DNA of 64,000 nucleotides from CAZAMI01 sp964627805 (GTDB lineage Archaea; Thermoproteota; Thermoprotei_A; Sulfolobales; NBVN01). The stretch's first letter is position 1. Each line of letters begins with the position of its first letter. Below the pieces are notes generated by a model. That model was not told the origin of the DNA. It did not search any database and was given only the letters and a program-made list of their open reading frames with translations. The position numbers and the translations under genes are program-made. Where the stretch lies: positions 4,244-68,243 of the forward strand of contig CAZVLA010000047.1 in assembly GCA_964627805.1 (NCBI GenBank), given 5' to 3'. Positions 18,549 through 27,121 of the stretch are shown here, piece after piece.

Positions 18549-18746
18549 TCAATATACGGTATTTCCCATTCTTTCACGTCTGTATTCAAGCGTTATTAGA
18601 AGTATAAATACAAGAAGTATTATCACCCCAATAACATTAGCATAAAAAGCCGCTTGACCAGGTTTTAGGAATGGGAAGGCAATTAACGCTAGCACGATAA
18701 AGGAGCAGGCAATAGCTAATAGTGAGCGGTATAGGTAGGGATGCAT
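18549..18746 (-). CDS. Small two-helix membrane protein in the ABC operon
   Basis: A 65-residue protein with two hydrophobic segments (about residues 8-26 and 33-53) and a charged tail YRRERMGNTVY. It lies between the second ATPase gene (ten-base gap) and the binding-protein gene, on the same strand, so it is part of the transporter operon. I know no family for it. It could be an accessory subunit or stabilising peptide of the transporter; that is inference from position only. Confidence 0.65.
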   Translation of the reverse strand: MHPYLYRSLLAIACSFIVLALIAFPFLKPGQAAFYANVIGVIILLVFILLITLEYRRERMGNTVY

Positions 18747-18756
18747 CTAACCCTCA

Positions 18757-19767
18757 TCACCTCTTCATGTAGAGCCAGCACGCTACCCTATGATTGGGTC
18801 TTACCTCAATTAGGGGTGGCTCCTCCTTATCACACCTATCCATTACGTAGGGACACCTAGTATTGAATTTACATCCCTTAGGTGGGTTTAACGGGCTGGG
18901 TATGTCTAAGCTCCTTAGCTTAATGACTTTCTTCTTCCTAGATAGTTCAGGGTCTGGTACGGGTACTGCGGACATCAGTACCTTAGTGTAGGGGTGTAGT
19001 GAGTTATGTATTACATCTTCAGCAGGACCTACCTCAACTATCTTACCTAAGTACATAACAGCTATTAACCCACCACCCTTAGCTGAGAAGTACCTAGCTG
19101 CTCCGAAGTCGTGGGTTATGAAGAGGTAGGCAGTCCTGAACTTCTTCTGTAGATCAAGCATTAGGTCTAAGATACCTATCCTAAGTGATACATCAATCAT
19201 TGTTATGGGCTCATCAGCTACTATGAGCTCGGGATTAACACTTATTGCCCTAGCAATACATACTCTCTGCCTCTGACCACCACTTAACTGGTGTGGGTAC
19301 TTGAATAGGAAGTCTTCAGGTGGTTTGAGACCTACTAACTCAAGTAGTTCGGAGACCTTCTCAATTAACTCGTGCCTAGTCCTAGCTATGCCCCACCTCT
19401 TAAGAGCTACTGATAATGTCTGGAATACGGTCTTTGTAGGGTTTAGTGAGGAGAAGGGATCCTGATGAACTATCTGAACGCTCCTTCTGTACTCAAGGAA
19501 CTCCTTATGACTTAACTTGGTTAAGTCCTTACCCTTATAAAGTACCTTACCCTCAGTGGGTCTGTAAAGCCCGCATATCGTCTTCCCTAACGTCGTCTTA
19601 CCACATCCAGACTCACCTACTAAGGTCATTATCTGCCCGTAATCTATGTCCATATCAACGCCGTCAACCGCCTTAACAAATAGCCTCTTACCGAATATAC
19701 CCTTACGTACTGGGAAGTATACCTTAAGGTTCCTTACCTCTATTAATGGGGGCTTCAAACCAATCAC
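18757..19767 (-). CDS. ABC importer ATPase, DppF/OppF type
   Basis: A 336-residue ATPase with Walker A GESGCGKTT, Q-loop IVHQDPFSSLNPT, signature LSGGQRQR and Walker B LIVADEPITMID. The C-terminal oligo_HPY extension carries the Cys motif GCKFNTRCPYVMDRCDKEEPP (in pieces) plus a late Cys, which binds an iron-sulfur cluster in relatives. It begins with GTG overlapping the TGA of the previous ATPase (GTGA), so the two ATPases are coupled and should form a heterodimer. Confidence 0.93.
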   Translation of the reverse strand: MIGLKPPLIEVRNLKVYFPVRKGIFGKRLFVKAVDGVDMDIDYGQIMTLVGESGCGKTTLGKTICGLYRPTEGKVLYKGKDLTKLSHKEFLEYRRSVQIVHQDPFSSLNPTKTVFQTLSVALKRWGIARTRHELIEKVSELLELVGLKPPEDFLFKYPHQLSGGQRQRVCIARAISVNPELIVADEPITMIDVSLRIGILDLMLDLQKKFRTAYLFITHDFGAARYFSAKGGGLIAVMYLGKIVEVGPAEDVIHNSLHPYTKVLMSAVPVPDPELSRKKKVIKLRSLDIPSPLNPPKGCKFNTRCPYVMDRCDKEEPPLIEVRPNHRVACWLYMKR

Positions 19768-20795
19768 CTCTTAGCGTATAACCAACACGACACTATATGA
19801 CCTGTCTCTAACCTAATGGTTGGTGGTTCCTGCTTCCTACATATATCCATAGCATACGGGCATCGCGGAGCGAACCTACAACCTGGTGGTGGATTTATGA
19901 GATCCGGTAAAGTTCCCGGTATTGACTTCATCTCATCAACACTACCTACTAAGCTGGGTATTGACTTCATCAGTGCTACGGTGTATGGGTGCTTAGGATT
20001 CTTGAATACCGTATATACGTCACCCACCTCAACTATCTTACCTGCATACATGACTGCCGTCCTATCAGCTATGTCAGCAATGACTGCTATGTCGTGAGTT
20101 ATGAATATCATTGTAATGCCTGTCTTACGGTGTAGGTCCTTAAGTAGGTCTAGGATGAACCTCTGGGTCAGGACGTCAAGTGCTGTTGTTGGCTCATCAA
20201 GTATTAGCACCTTGGGGTTAAGGATCATTGACAGAGCTATGAGTACTCGCTGCTTCATACCACCACTTAACTCGTGAGGGTATGACCTAAGAACCCTAGG
20301 AGGTTCTAAGCGGAGCATCTCAAGTAGTTCAGCAGCCCTCTTAAGTACGTACGAGTCGTCGTGAACACCATGGGCTCTAGCGGTTTCTAGGAAGTGATCC
20401 CTAATCCTTAGTGTAGGGTTCAACGCGTTTAACGCTGCTTGAGGTACTAGTGATATACCCTTCCACCTTATATTCTTAAGTCTAGACTCACTAAGCTTGA
20501 CTAAGTCCTCACCCTCGTAAAGTATCGAACCCGAAACTATCCTTGCGTTAGAGGGTAGTAGCCTAAGTATTGCGAAGGCGAGTGTCGACTTACCACTACC
20601 TGACTCACCAACAATACCTATTATCTCACCACGCCTAATCTCTAGATCAACGTTATCGACTGCCTTAACGTAGCCTCTATGGGCTTTATAAAATACCTTC
20701 AGCCCCTTAACAACTATTATGTTGTCTTGAGGACGTAACTCACTACTAGAGTAACCTTTACTAACCTCTACCGTAGTGACTCCGCTCTGTGACAA
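19764..20795 (-). CDS. ABC importer ATPase, DppD/OppD type
   Basis: First gene of the importer operon, 343 residues. Walker A is GESGSGKST, the signature is LSGGMKQR and Walker B is LILDEPTTALD. The C-terminal region has GCRFAPRCPYAMDICRKQEPP (in pieces), the four-Cys motif of this class. The TTG start follows GTGGAGG. About 25 residues precede the ATPase fold proper, so a later start is possible. The 215-base gap to the divergent GH130 gene at 21011 should hold both promoters; I could not pick single boxes with confidence. Confidence 0.93.
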   Translation of the reverse strand: MSQSGVTTVEVSKGYSSSELRPQDNIIVVKGLKVFYKAHRGYVKAVDNVDLEIRRGEIIGIVGESGSGKSTLAFAILRLLPSNARIVSGSILYEGEDLVKLSESRLKNIRWKGISLVPQAALNALNPTLRIRDHFLETARAHGVHDDSYVLKRAAELLEMLRLEPPRVLRSYPHELSGGMKQRVLIALSMILNPKVLILDEPTTALDVLTQRFILDLLKDLHRKTGITMIFITHDIAVIADIADRTAVMYAGKIVEVGDVYTVFKNPKHPYTVALMKSIPSLVGSVDEMKSIPGTLPDLINPPPGCRFAPRCPYAMDICRKQEPPTIRLETGHIVSCWLYAKR

Positions 20796-21010
20796 CCTCC
20801 ACTACCAAAAGAAAGGTGAAGCTGGGGTTTAAATGTAGCTCTCTTTCCTAACCTAAAATTCAAGGAATTATACTGAGTTCACTACCTGACTTAGTAAGGG
20901 ATTCATACGTTGAGTAGCCAGCATTATGCGTAATTTAAGGGTGTGTTAGAGATAGGTAACACCGCTAAGCTTAAACTAATTCTGCGTTAGTTAATGATTA
21001 GGTAAGTACC

Positions 21011-22081
21011 TTGCGTAATTGGCTTGATATTCTTGAGGTTAAGCTAAGGAATTACTTAAGTAAGTTAAGAGGTCTTAGGAGACCCTTAACTAATGATTTG
21101 TTCGAGCGTATCCTTTACATATCCCCTGACAACGTACGTATTACTAACTACATTAGGAGGAAGCCCCTAGCTATATTCAATCCCGGAGCTGTTGTTGATG
21201 GTGATGGACTACTCATATTCCCTAGGTTAGTGTTTGATTATTACTGGTATGTATCGTCGATAGGTCTATTCAAACTTGGGCTTAGTTCATTAGGTACTAA
21301 TGAGGTACTTAGTGAAGTCATTAATACTAAGGTAATACTGTATCCTACAAGTAAGTATGAGGTAGTTAGGGGTTGTGAGGACCCCAGAGTTACTAGTATT
21401 AATGGTAAGTACTACGTATTCTATACTGCCGTAGGTCCTAAGCCACTACCTCACTACACACCTGAAGTAATTAGTGATATGCCTCTCTATAGGGCATCGT
21501 ACCAGGGGTTAGCTATTCTTGATGAGGGCTTTAACCTAATTAGGAAGTACTACCTTAAGCTGGGTGATGAAGTATTACCTAATTGGAAGGATGGTGCTTT
21601 AGTGAGGTCTAGTAAGGATTACTTAGTAATGCTCTTAAGGCCTTCATTAAGAGGTATTGAGGCTAATTGGAGTGGGTTAGTTAAGCTTAGTGACTTTAGT
21701 ATTGATTTAAGTAGTTTAGAGCCTGTAATGGTCTGTGAGGATTGGGAGTATAAGATTGGGTGGTCCACTAACACCGTTAAGTTAGGTAGTAATGAGTACT
21801 TAGTTGGGTGGCATGCAGTACTAAAGAGTGATTTCTCATACGTTAATGGGTTAGCAGTAGTTAGTGATGAAGGTGAGTTACTAGGGACTACTGATTACGT
21901 CCTAACACCTAGGGGTATTAATGAGGTCTACGGTGATAGACCTCACGTAGTGTTTGGGTGTGGTTTAGTGCTTCATAAGGAGTACTTAATATGGGTAGGT
22001 GGTATATCAGATTACGGTATATGCGTATTCAGGACTGAGTTAAGTAAGGTGTTAGAGAGTATTAGGTGGTTTAAGGGTTAG
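21011..22081 (+). CDS. GH130-like glycoside phosphorylase/hydrolase B
   Basis: A 356-residue paralogue of the protein at 12986-14062. It shares the propeller layout FNPGAVVDGDGLLIFPR, the acid motif G-C-E123-D124-P-R, NGKYYVFYTAVG, KIGWSTNTVKLG and INEVYGDRPHVVFGCG. Differences in the middle blades suggest a different substrate or chain length. It is divergent from the importer operon and overlaps the 3' end of the carboxyltransferase gene by four bases tail to tail. The start is TTG after AGGTA. Confidence 0.78.
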   Translation: MRNWLDILEVKLRNYLSKLRGLRRPLTNDLFERILYISPDNVRITNYIRRKPLAIFNPGAVVDGDGLLIFPRLVFDYYWYVSSIGLFKLGLSSLGTNEVLSEVINTKVILYPTSKYEVVRGCEDPRVTSINGKYYVFYTAVGPKPLPHYTPEVISDMPLYRASYQGLAILDEGFNLIRKYYLKLGDEVLPNWKDGALVRSSKDYLVMLLRPSLRGIEANWSGLVKLSDFSIDLSSLEPVMVCEDWEYKIGWSTNTVKLGSNEYLVGWHAVLKSDFSYVNGLAVVSDEGELLGTTDYVLTPRGINEVYGDRPHVVFGCGLVLHKEYLIWVGGISDYGICVFRTELSKVLESIRWFKG

Positions 22082-23403
22082 CCACAGAGGAAGTCCTTAG
22101 CTACGTTGGGGAAGAGGGCATACGTTATGTAGTCCTCAAACTTCTCAACACACTCGCTAGGTAATTCCTTCTTAGCATCCTCTAGAGTTACTCTAGCTAC
22201 CTTCTTAGACTCTCTCCTCTCACTTAACCTCTTCTCAATCAATTTAATCAGGTCCTTACTTATGGGTGCTGGTGGCTTACCGTACTTACCCCTTACGTAC
22301 TCAATTAACTCATCAATTACTGCCTTATACCTACCAGCTATTACGTTAAGGACTGCTTGAGTACCTACGATCTGAGATACTGGAGTAACTAGCGGTGGCC
22401 AACCTAGGTCCTCGCGTACCCTAACTACCTCCTCAAGAACCTCCTCTAACTTATCCTCTGCATGTACTTCCTTAAGCTGAGCTAGTAGGTTACTTAGCAT
22501 ACCTCCAGGTATTTGGTGCTTGAGTACCCTAACATCTACTGGCGGTTCCTTAAGTGCGTAGTCAAATCTCCTGTACTTCCTCCTAATAACCCATAACCTC
22601 CGTGATGCTTCATATAAGGGCTCAACATTAACTCCGGTGTCGTACGGCGTCCCCCTTAACGCCTCAATAAGCGACTCTGCAGGAGTGTGTGATGTGTATA
22701 GGCTTAGGCTTGATAACGTAACGTCTACGTAGTCAGCACCTGCCTCTATAGACTTAAGTAGAGTTAACGGTGCTAACCCCGCGGTTGCGTGTGAGTGTAC
22801 ATTCACCTTAGCACCTAACCTCTTAATCTCTTTAACTAGTTCGTAAGCTACGTAGGGCTTAAGTATGCCGCTCATGTCCTTAATAGTTATTGCGTCGGGC
22901 TCGAACCTACTGAGTATCTCCTCAGCTAACTTAACGTAGTACTCAGTGGTATGTACTGGGCTTGTTGTGTATACCATACACACCTGAACCTCAGCACCTA
23001 CCTCCTTAACTTTCTTCACAGGGAATTCTAGGTTGCTTAAGTCATTAAGTGCGTCGAATACTCTGAAGATGTCTATACCGTCCTTATGTGCGTACTCAAT
23101 AAAAGCGTTAACTACGTCCTTAGGGTAGTGCCAGTAACCTACTAAGTTCATACCTCTAAGCAACATCATTAACTTAGTCCTCTTAACTACCTCCCTAATA
23201 GCCTTAAGCCTCTCCCAAGGGTCTTCATTAAGGAACCTAAGTGGTGCGTCGAAGGTAGCTCCTCCCCATACCTCAAGTGCGTAGAAGCCTGCCTTATCTA
23301 GTAACTCAACAATCTCTAGTATGTCCTCAGTACTCATTCTAGTAGCTAGGAGTGATTGCTGACCGTCCCTTACGGTTAGGTCTATTAACTTAGCCAGTAC
23401 CAA
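22078..23403 (-). CDS. pycB: Pyruvate carboxylase subunit B-like / oxaloacetate decarboxylase alpha-like carboxyltransferase
   Basis: A 441-residue carboxyltransferase domain that moves a carboxyl group between biotin and pyruvate/oxaloacetate. The TIM-barrel start DLTVRDGQQSLLATRM, RVFDALND, the carbamylated-lysine segment ITIKDMSG and the metal-binding HSHATAGLAP are all present. It ends soon after the PYC_OADA helical domain, and no biotinyl (MKM) domain is attached, so a separate biotin carrier and biotin carboxylase are required. It could serve anaplerotic oxaloacetate synthesis. It might alternatively work with the sodium-pump beta subunit at 61144, but that gene has its own PccB-type carboxyltransferase. 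Confidence 0.82.
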   Translation of the reverse strand: MVLAKLIDLTVRDGQQSLLATRMSTEDILEIVELLDKAGFYALEVWGGATFDAPLRFLNEDPWERLKAIREVVKRTKLMMLLRGMNLVGYWHYPKDVVNAFIEYAHKDGIDIFRVFDALNDLSNLEFPVKKVKEVGAEVQVCMVYTTSPVHTTEYYVKLAEEILSRFEPDAITIKDMSGILKPYVAYELVKEIKRLGAKVNVHSHATAGLAPLTLLKSIEAGADYVDVTLSSLSLYTSHTPAESLIEALRGTPYDTGVNVEPLYEASRRLWVIRRKYRRFDYALKEPPVDVRVLKHQIPGGMLSNLLAQLKEVHAEDKLEEVLEEVVRVREDLGWPPLVTPVSQIVGTQAVLNVIAGRYKAVIDELIEYVRGKYGKPPAPISKDLIKLIEKRLSERRESKKVARVTLEDAKKELPSECVEKFEDYITYALFPNVAKDFLCG

Positions 23404-23517
23404 TCACCTCTCTTTTGGTGGGGGTACTCACTAATTGTTAATAACCTTACCTCTAATCATTAAGTACGGGTTAAGTGAATACCGTAATGCATTAAGTAAT
23501 ACCTTAGGTGTTTAGCC

Positions 23518-24237
23518 TTGGTAAGCAGTGAGTGTTTAGAGTTAGTTAAGGAATTACTCAGCATTAACCTACCTAAACTAGCTACTAAGTTTAAGGAGGC
23601 TGAAGTAATTGGAGGTAAGGTAATTAGTCCTATATACTTAAGATTAGATGGTGTTAGGTTTAGTAAGGTACTTAAGGGGTTTAAGCATCCTAGGGACTTA
23701 AGGGTTCATGAAGCACTTACTGAAGCTTCTAAGGAGATTCTTAAGTGGTTTAATGGTGATTTAGCTTACGTATCCTCCGACGAGATTAATGTATTAATTA
23801 CTAAGCCTCTACCCTATGGTGGTAGGGTATTTAAGTTAGTTAGTGTGTCGGCTTCGATAGCGTCGTCGGTAGCTTCATTAAGGCTTAACAAGCCCCTCTA
23901 CTTTGACTCAAGAGTTATTAAGTTAGGTAGTGCTGGGGAGGGTATTGAGTACTTAATGTTTAGAGCTAGGGTGTGCCTTAATAATTACTTATCAAGTCTA
24001 TATCATACCTACTTAAGTAAGGACAAGGGTCTCACACCAGCTACTACCGACATGCTTGATGAGTTACTTAAGAGTGGGTTACTTAATGATAAGGATGATT
24101 GGGAGTTATTAGGTACTGTCATTACCTGGTCTAAGGTGGTTAGAGAGGGTAGGAACTTACTTACTAATGAGAAAGTAGTAGTCACTAGAAGGACGCTTAG
24201 GGAAGTATTGCTTCATGAGTTCCTTAAAACGCTTTAA
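23518..24237 (+). CDS. Thg1-like 3'-5' polymerase / tRNA-His guanylyltransferase family
   Basis: A 239-residue protein with the Thg1 catalytic layout: PIYLRLDGVRF (metal-binding D44), GFKHPRD, and AYVSSDEINVL (D88-E89). These match the HxDGR...FxKPxD...SDE signature of enzymes that add nucleotides to tRNA 5' ends in the reverse direction. The second half holds the helical dimer or tRNA-contact region. Archaeal Thg1-like proteins may add the G-1 of tRNA-His or repair truncated 5' ends. The TTG start has AGGTG eight bases upstream. It leads a plus-strand run with the gene at 24274. Confidence 0.78.
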   Translation: MVSSECLELVKELLSINLPKLATKFKEAEVIGGKVISPIYLRLDGVRFSKVLKGFKHPRDLRVHEALTEASKEILKWFNGDLAYVSSDEINVLITKPLPYGGRVFKLVSVSASIASSVASLRLNKPLYFDSRVIKLGSAGEGIEYLMFRARVCLNNYLSSLYHTYLSKDKGLTPATTDMLDELLKSGLLNDKDDWELLGTVITWSKVVREGRNLLTNEKVVVTRRTLREVLLHEFLKTL

Positions 24238-24273
24238 GTACTGGCTTAAACTAATTAGTTACGTGAGGTCGCC

Positions 24274-25299
24274 ATGGGTAAGTTAAGACCCGAGGAATTA
24301 AGTGAGAAGGTTATTAAGGTATTTAGTAAGGGCTTGAGTAGTGACGTATTAATTGGTCCATCAATAGGTGAGGATGCCGCGGTTATTGACTTAGGTAGTG
24401 GTAAATTACTTGTAGTACATCCTGATCCCATAAGCGGCGCTATTGAGTACTTAGGCTTCCTAGCAATTCACATACCCTCAAATGACGTTGCAGTGACTGG
24501 TGCTAAGCCCTCATACATAACCGACGTCATCTTACTACCTGAGGGTTGGTGTGCTGATGAGTTAATTAGGATTACTAAGCAGATGAGTGAGGTAGCTAAT
24601 TCATTAGGTATATCAGTAGTTGGTGGGCATACGGAGTATGCACCAGGGATTCAGCACCCCATAGTAGTGTCCACGGCATTCGGAATTACTGAACGTGATT
24701 ACTTAGTTAGGACCTCAGGTGCTAGACCCGGGGATTATGTATTAATGACTAAGTACGTAGGTATTGAGGGTACAGCTGTACTAGCTACGGATTTTAGGGG
24801 GGAGTTACTGAGGAGGGGGGTTAGTGAGGAATTACTTAAGAAGGCTTCTGAATTCATTAGGTACGTCAGTGTTGTTAGGGAGGCTTTAGCACTAGCTGAT
24901 GAGGGGTTACCTAACTCGATGCATGATCCTACTGAGGGTGGGTTAATAGGTGGATTAGCCGAGGTTGCTTACGCTTCTAAATGCTCCATAGAGTTAATGG
25001 TTGATTACGTACCGATTCATGAGGTAACACTTAAGTTGTGTAGGGTACTTAATATTGACCCTCTAAGAATTCTATCCTCAGGCTCATTGATAGCTACCGT
25101 ACCTCCTGAGAATATCGATGATGCCCTCAAGACTCTTAGGAGAGTAGGGGTTAAGGCATCAATAATCGGTAGGGTTACTGAGTACAGTGGATACTTAGTT
25201 AAGGTAGTTAGTAAGGGTAGGGTCGTTGATACAATCCGTAGTGCTTACGTGGAGGATGAGGTTATGAAGTTGTGGGGAGTGAACAGTAGTACTGCATAA
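24274..25299 (+). CDS. AIR synthase-related protein, HypE-like
   Basis: A 341-residue PurM-fold ATP-binding protein. Visible are IGEDAAVIDLG (N-terminal ATP-binding strand), SNDVAVTGAKPSYITDVILLP, VVGGHTEYAPGI, and MHDPTEGGLIGGLAEVA, all shared with HypE and related kinases and synthetases. HypE needs a C-terminal Cys that is turned into a thiocyanate; this protein ends VNSSTA with no such Cys, so it is probably not a hydrogenase maturase. The true reaction is unknown. A GAGGT motif precedes the ATG by five bases. It follows the Thg1-like gene by 36 bases. Confidence 0.78.
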   Translation: MGKLRPEELSEKVIKVFSKGLSSDVLIGPSIGEDAAVIDLGSGKLLVVHPDPISGAIEYLGFLAIHIPSNDVAVTGAKPSYITDVILLPEGWCADELIRITKQMSEVANSLGISVVGGHTEYAPGIQHPIVVSTAFGITERDYLVRTSGARPGDYVLMTKYVGIEGTAVLATDFRGELLRRGVSEELLKKASEFIRYVSVVREALALADEGLPNSMHDPTEGGLIGGLAEVAYASKCSIELMVDYVPIHEVTLKLCRVLNIDPLRILSSGSLIATVPPENIDDALKTLRRVGVKASIIGRVTEYSGYLVKVVSKGRVVDTIRSAYVEDEVMKLWGVNSSTA

Positions 25300-25410
25300 A
25301 ATACTCCTTAGGAGTAATTACTTGGTGTTAAGCCAATTACTAAGTCGCTAAGTAATTCATGCTTAAGTAAGTACGTAGTACGTGAGGCTAGGAGTGAGGA
25401 CTTACCTAGC

Positions 25411-25848
25411 GTGTATGGTATTGAGGTTAAGTCATTTCCTTACCCATATCCATACCACCTATTCATTATGTTCCTTAAGCTATTCCCTAAGCTCTTCTTA
25501 GTTGCTGAATGCTGCGGTCAGGTAGTTGGTTACGTAGTAGGTATTATTGAGAGAGGTAATGAAGGTCACGTAGTATCATTAGCTGTTGACCCCAAGTACA
25601 GGGGGTTAGGTATTGGTAAGTCATTAATGATTGAGTTAGAGAGGAGATTCAGGGAGTTTAACGTTTCAGTAGTTAAGCTTGAGGTATCCGTTAGAAATGG
25701 GGTAGCTATTAATCTCTACAAGTCATTAGGTTACGTTATAGCAGGTAGGGCACCTAATTACTACCCAGACGGTTCAGATGCTTACTTAATGCTTAAGGTA
25801 CTACGAAGTAATGATGATACTTCACTACGTACTGGGTCTAGTGCGTAG
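25411..25848 (+). CDS. GNAT N-acetyltransferase (RimI-like), start uncertain
   Basis: An acetyltransferase of the GNAT fold with the acetyl-CoA loop VDPKYRGLGIGKSLM and KLEVSVRNGVAINLYKSLGYV, like archaeal N-terminal acetyltransferases. GTG 25411 cuts off the first strand. In the same frame the DNA upstream encodes VVREARSEDLPSV, a normal GNAT start, but there is no ATG, GTG or TTG back to the stop at 25315. An ATG at 25359 lies in another frame, and skipping one base after AAG at 25367 would give MLKK joined to YVVREARSED. So either a frameshift or an unusual start codon is involved. The last 67 bases overlap the converging HD gene. Confidence 0.7.
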   Translation: MYGIEVKSFPYPYPYHLFIMFLKLFPKLFLVAECCGQVVGYVVGIIERGNEGHVVSLAVDPKYRGLGIGKSLMIELERRFREFNVSVVKLEVSVRNGVAINLYKSLGYVIAGRAPNYYPDGSDAYLMLKVLRSNDDTSLRTGSSA

Positions 25849-27065
25849 ACCCTGAATACGTACATAACCTCTGGTAGGTCCTTAACTATTGATGCCTGGT
25901 AATCCCTAATTGGTATTGACTCCCTACCTACTAATACCCTAATGACCTCCTCTCCAGAGAATATAGGTATGAAGCTGTAGAATACCGTTGCTTCAAACTC
26001 ATTATTTAACCTCCTACTCAGAACCTCAGTAACTTCCCTAAATAGCTCTTCATACTTGCCGTTGTCCTCCCAGGAACCGAAGTTCACCGCCTCGTAAACT
26101 ACCCTATAGCCTCTCCTATTAACGTAAGAGTTAATTAGTTTCCTAAGTAATTCACTACCTATTTCCTTCCTTAGTACGTCATACATAGCACTACATACTA
26201 AGTAATCATCCCATAGGTAGAATGTCCCATCCCTTATTGATTCTCTAATACCTTCAGGGCTTACGTAGGGCTGTATAAGTTCTGATGTGTTAAGTTCCTT
26301 AATCATTAGTTCGTAGATCTTACTCATTAGGATTTGATAAGCAGTTATTGTTTTATGGTAGTAAACTGCTCTATACATGTGTAGCCTAGCTATGTAGAAC
26401 GACTCAATAGCTTGAATAGACTTCGTAGGTATTGCTACATATCCGTACTCATCAATAGTTAACGTATGGACGATTCTGTCCTTATCTATCAACCCGTAAG
26501 CAACTCCTGTATGCAGTGCGTCCCTGGGTAAGTAGTCAAGCCTATCAACATCGACGTCGCTTGATAGTAACTCATTAATAGCTACGCACTTATGTAGTCC
26601 CTGAATACTTGCTGATACCTCCTTAGGGTCTATACCATAATCACTAAGTACTTCGGTAATGTATGGATCCTCCTCAATAACCCACTTACCTATCTCTTCA
26701 TGACTTAATCCGTACCTCCTACTGAAGAACTCCTCAAGTGCGTGCGAGTAAGGCGTATGCCCTATGTCGTGAAGTAGTGCCGACACCTTAAGTATCTCAG
26801 CCTCATCACTGGTGAGTAACCCTTCCCTAACTAACTTACTACCTATCTCTGAAGCCACCATGAATGCACCTAATGAGTGTGAAAACCTAGTATGAACCGC
26901 ACCGGGGTATACGTACCATGCTTGAGCTAACTGCTTTACCCTTCTTAATCTCTGGAATGTGGGTGTATCTATCAACTTAATCTCTAACTCATTAAGCGGT
27001 ATGAATCCATGTAGCTCATCGTATATGTACTTAATCACTCCCTCAGTACCTTCCCCTAGCTCCAT
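25782..27065 (-). CDS. HD-domain phosphohydrolase (dNTPase/SAMHD1-like)
   Basis: A 427-residue protein with an HD domain: FQRLRRVKQL, HTRFSHSLG (H58/H63), LLHDIGH (H99-D100), and SSDVDVDRLDYLPRDA with the distal metal-binding Asp. The order and the RLRR-Q-L start are those of dGTPase/SAMHD1-type deoxynucleotide triphosphohydrolases, widespread in archaea. It probably controls dNTP or other nucleotide pools. Its 3' end overlaps the GNAT gene by 67 bases on the opposite strand. Confidence 0.82.
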   Translation of the reverse strand: MELGEGTEGVIKYIYDELHGFIPLNELEIKLIDTPTFQRLRRVKQLAQAWYVYPGAVHTRFSHSLGAFMVASEIGSKLVREGLLTSDEAEILKVSALLHDIGHTPYSHALEEFFSRRYGLSHEEIGKWVIEEDPYITEVLSDYGIDPKEVSASIQGLHKCVAINELLSSDVDVDRLDYLPRDALHTGVAYGLIDKDRIVHTLTIDEYGYVAIPTKSIQAIESFYIARLHMYRAVYYHKTITAYQILMSKIYELMIKELNTSELIQPYVSPEGIRESIRDGTFYLWDDYLVCSAMYDVLRKEIGSELLRKLINSYVNRRGYRVVYEAVNFGSWEDNGKYEELFREVTEVLSRRLNNEFEATVFYSFIPIFSGEEVIRVLVGRESIPIRDYQASIVKDLPEVMYVFRVYALDPVRSEVSSLLRSTLSIK

Positions 27066-27121
27066 TCATTACCTCCTACCGTAATCTCCACCTAGCGTTT
27101 TTAGGTATGTCATGTACTTAT

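Noticed and set aside
18266..18607. Overlapping plus-strand frames over the binding-protein start
   Set aside because: They lie opposite the signal peptide and promoter of the gene at 16372-18450, lack a promoter and do not look protein-like.
22078..23403. Alpha subunit of the sodium pump encoded at 61144
   Set aside because: The pump gene has a PccB-type carboxyltransferase next to it, and the two loci are 38 kb apart. An oxaloacetate decarboxylase link remains possible but unsupported.
24274..25299. HypE hydrogenase maturation protein
   Set aside because: The fold fits, but the C-terminal Cys that HypE needs is absent and no hydrogenase genes are near, so only a HypE-like label is used.
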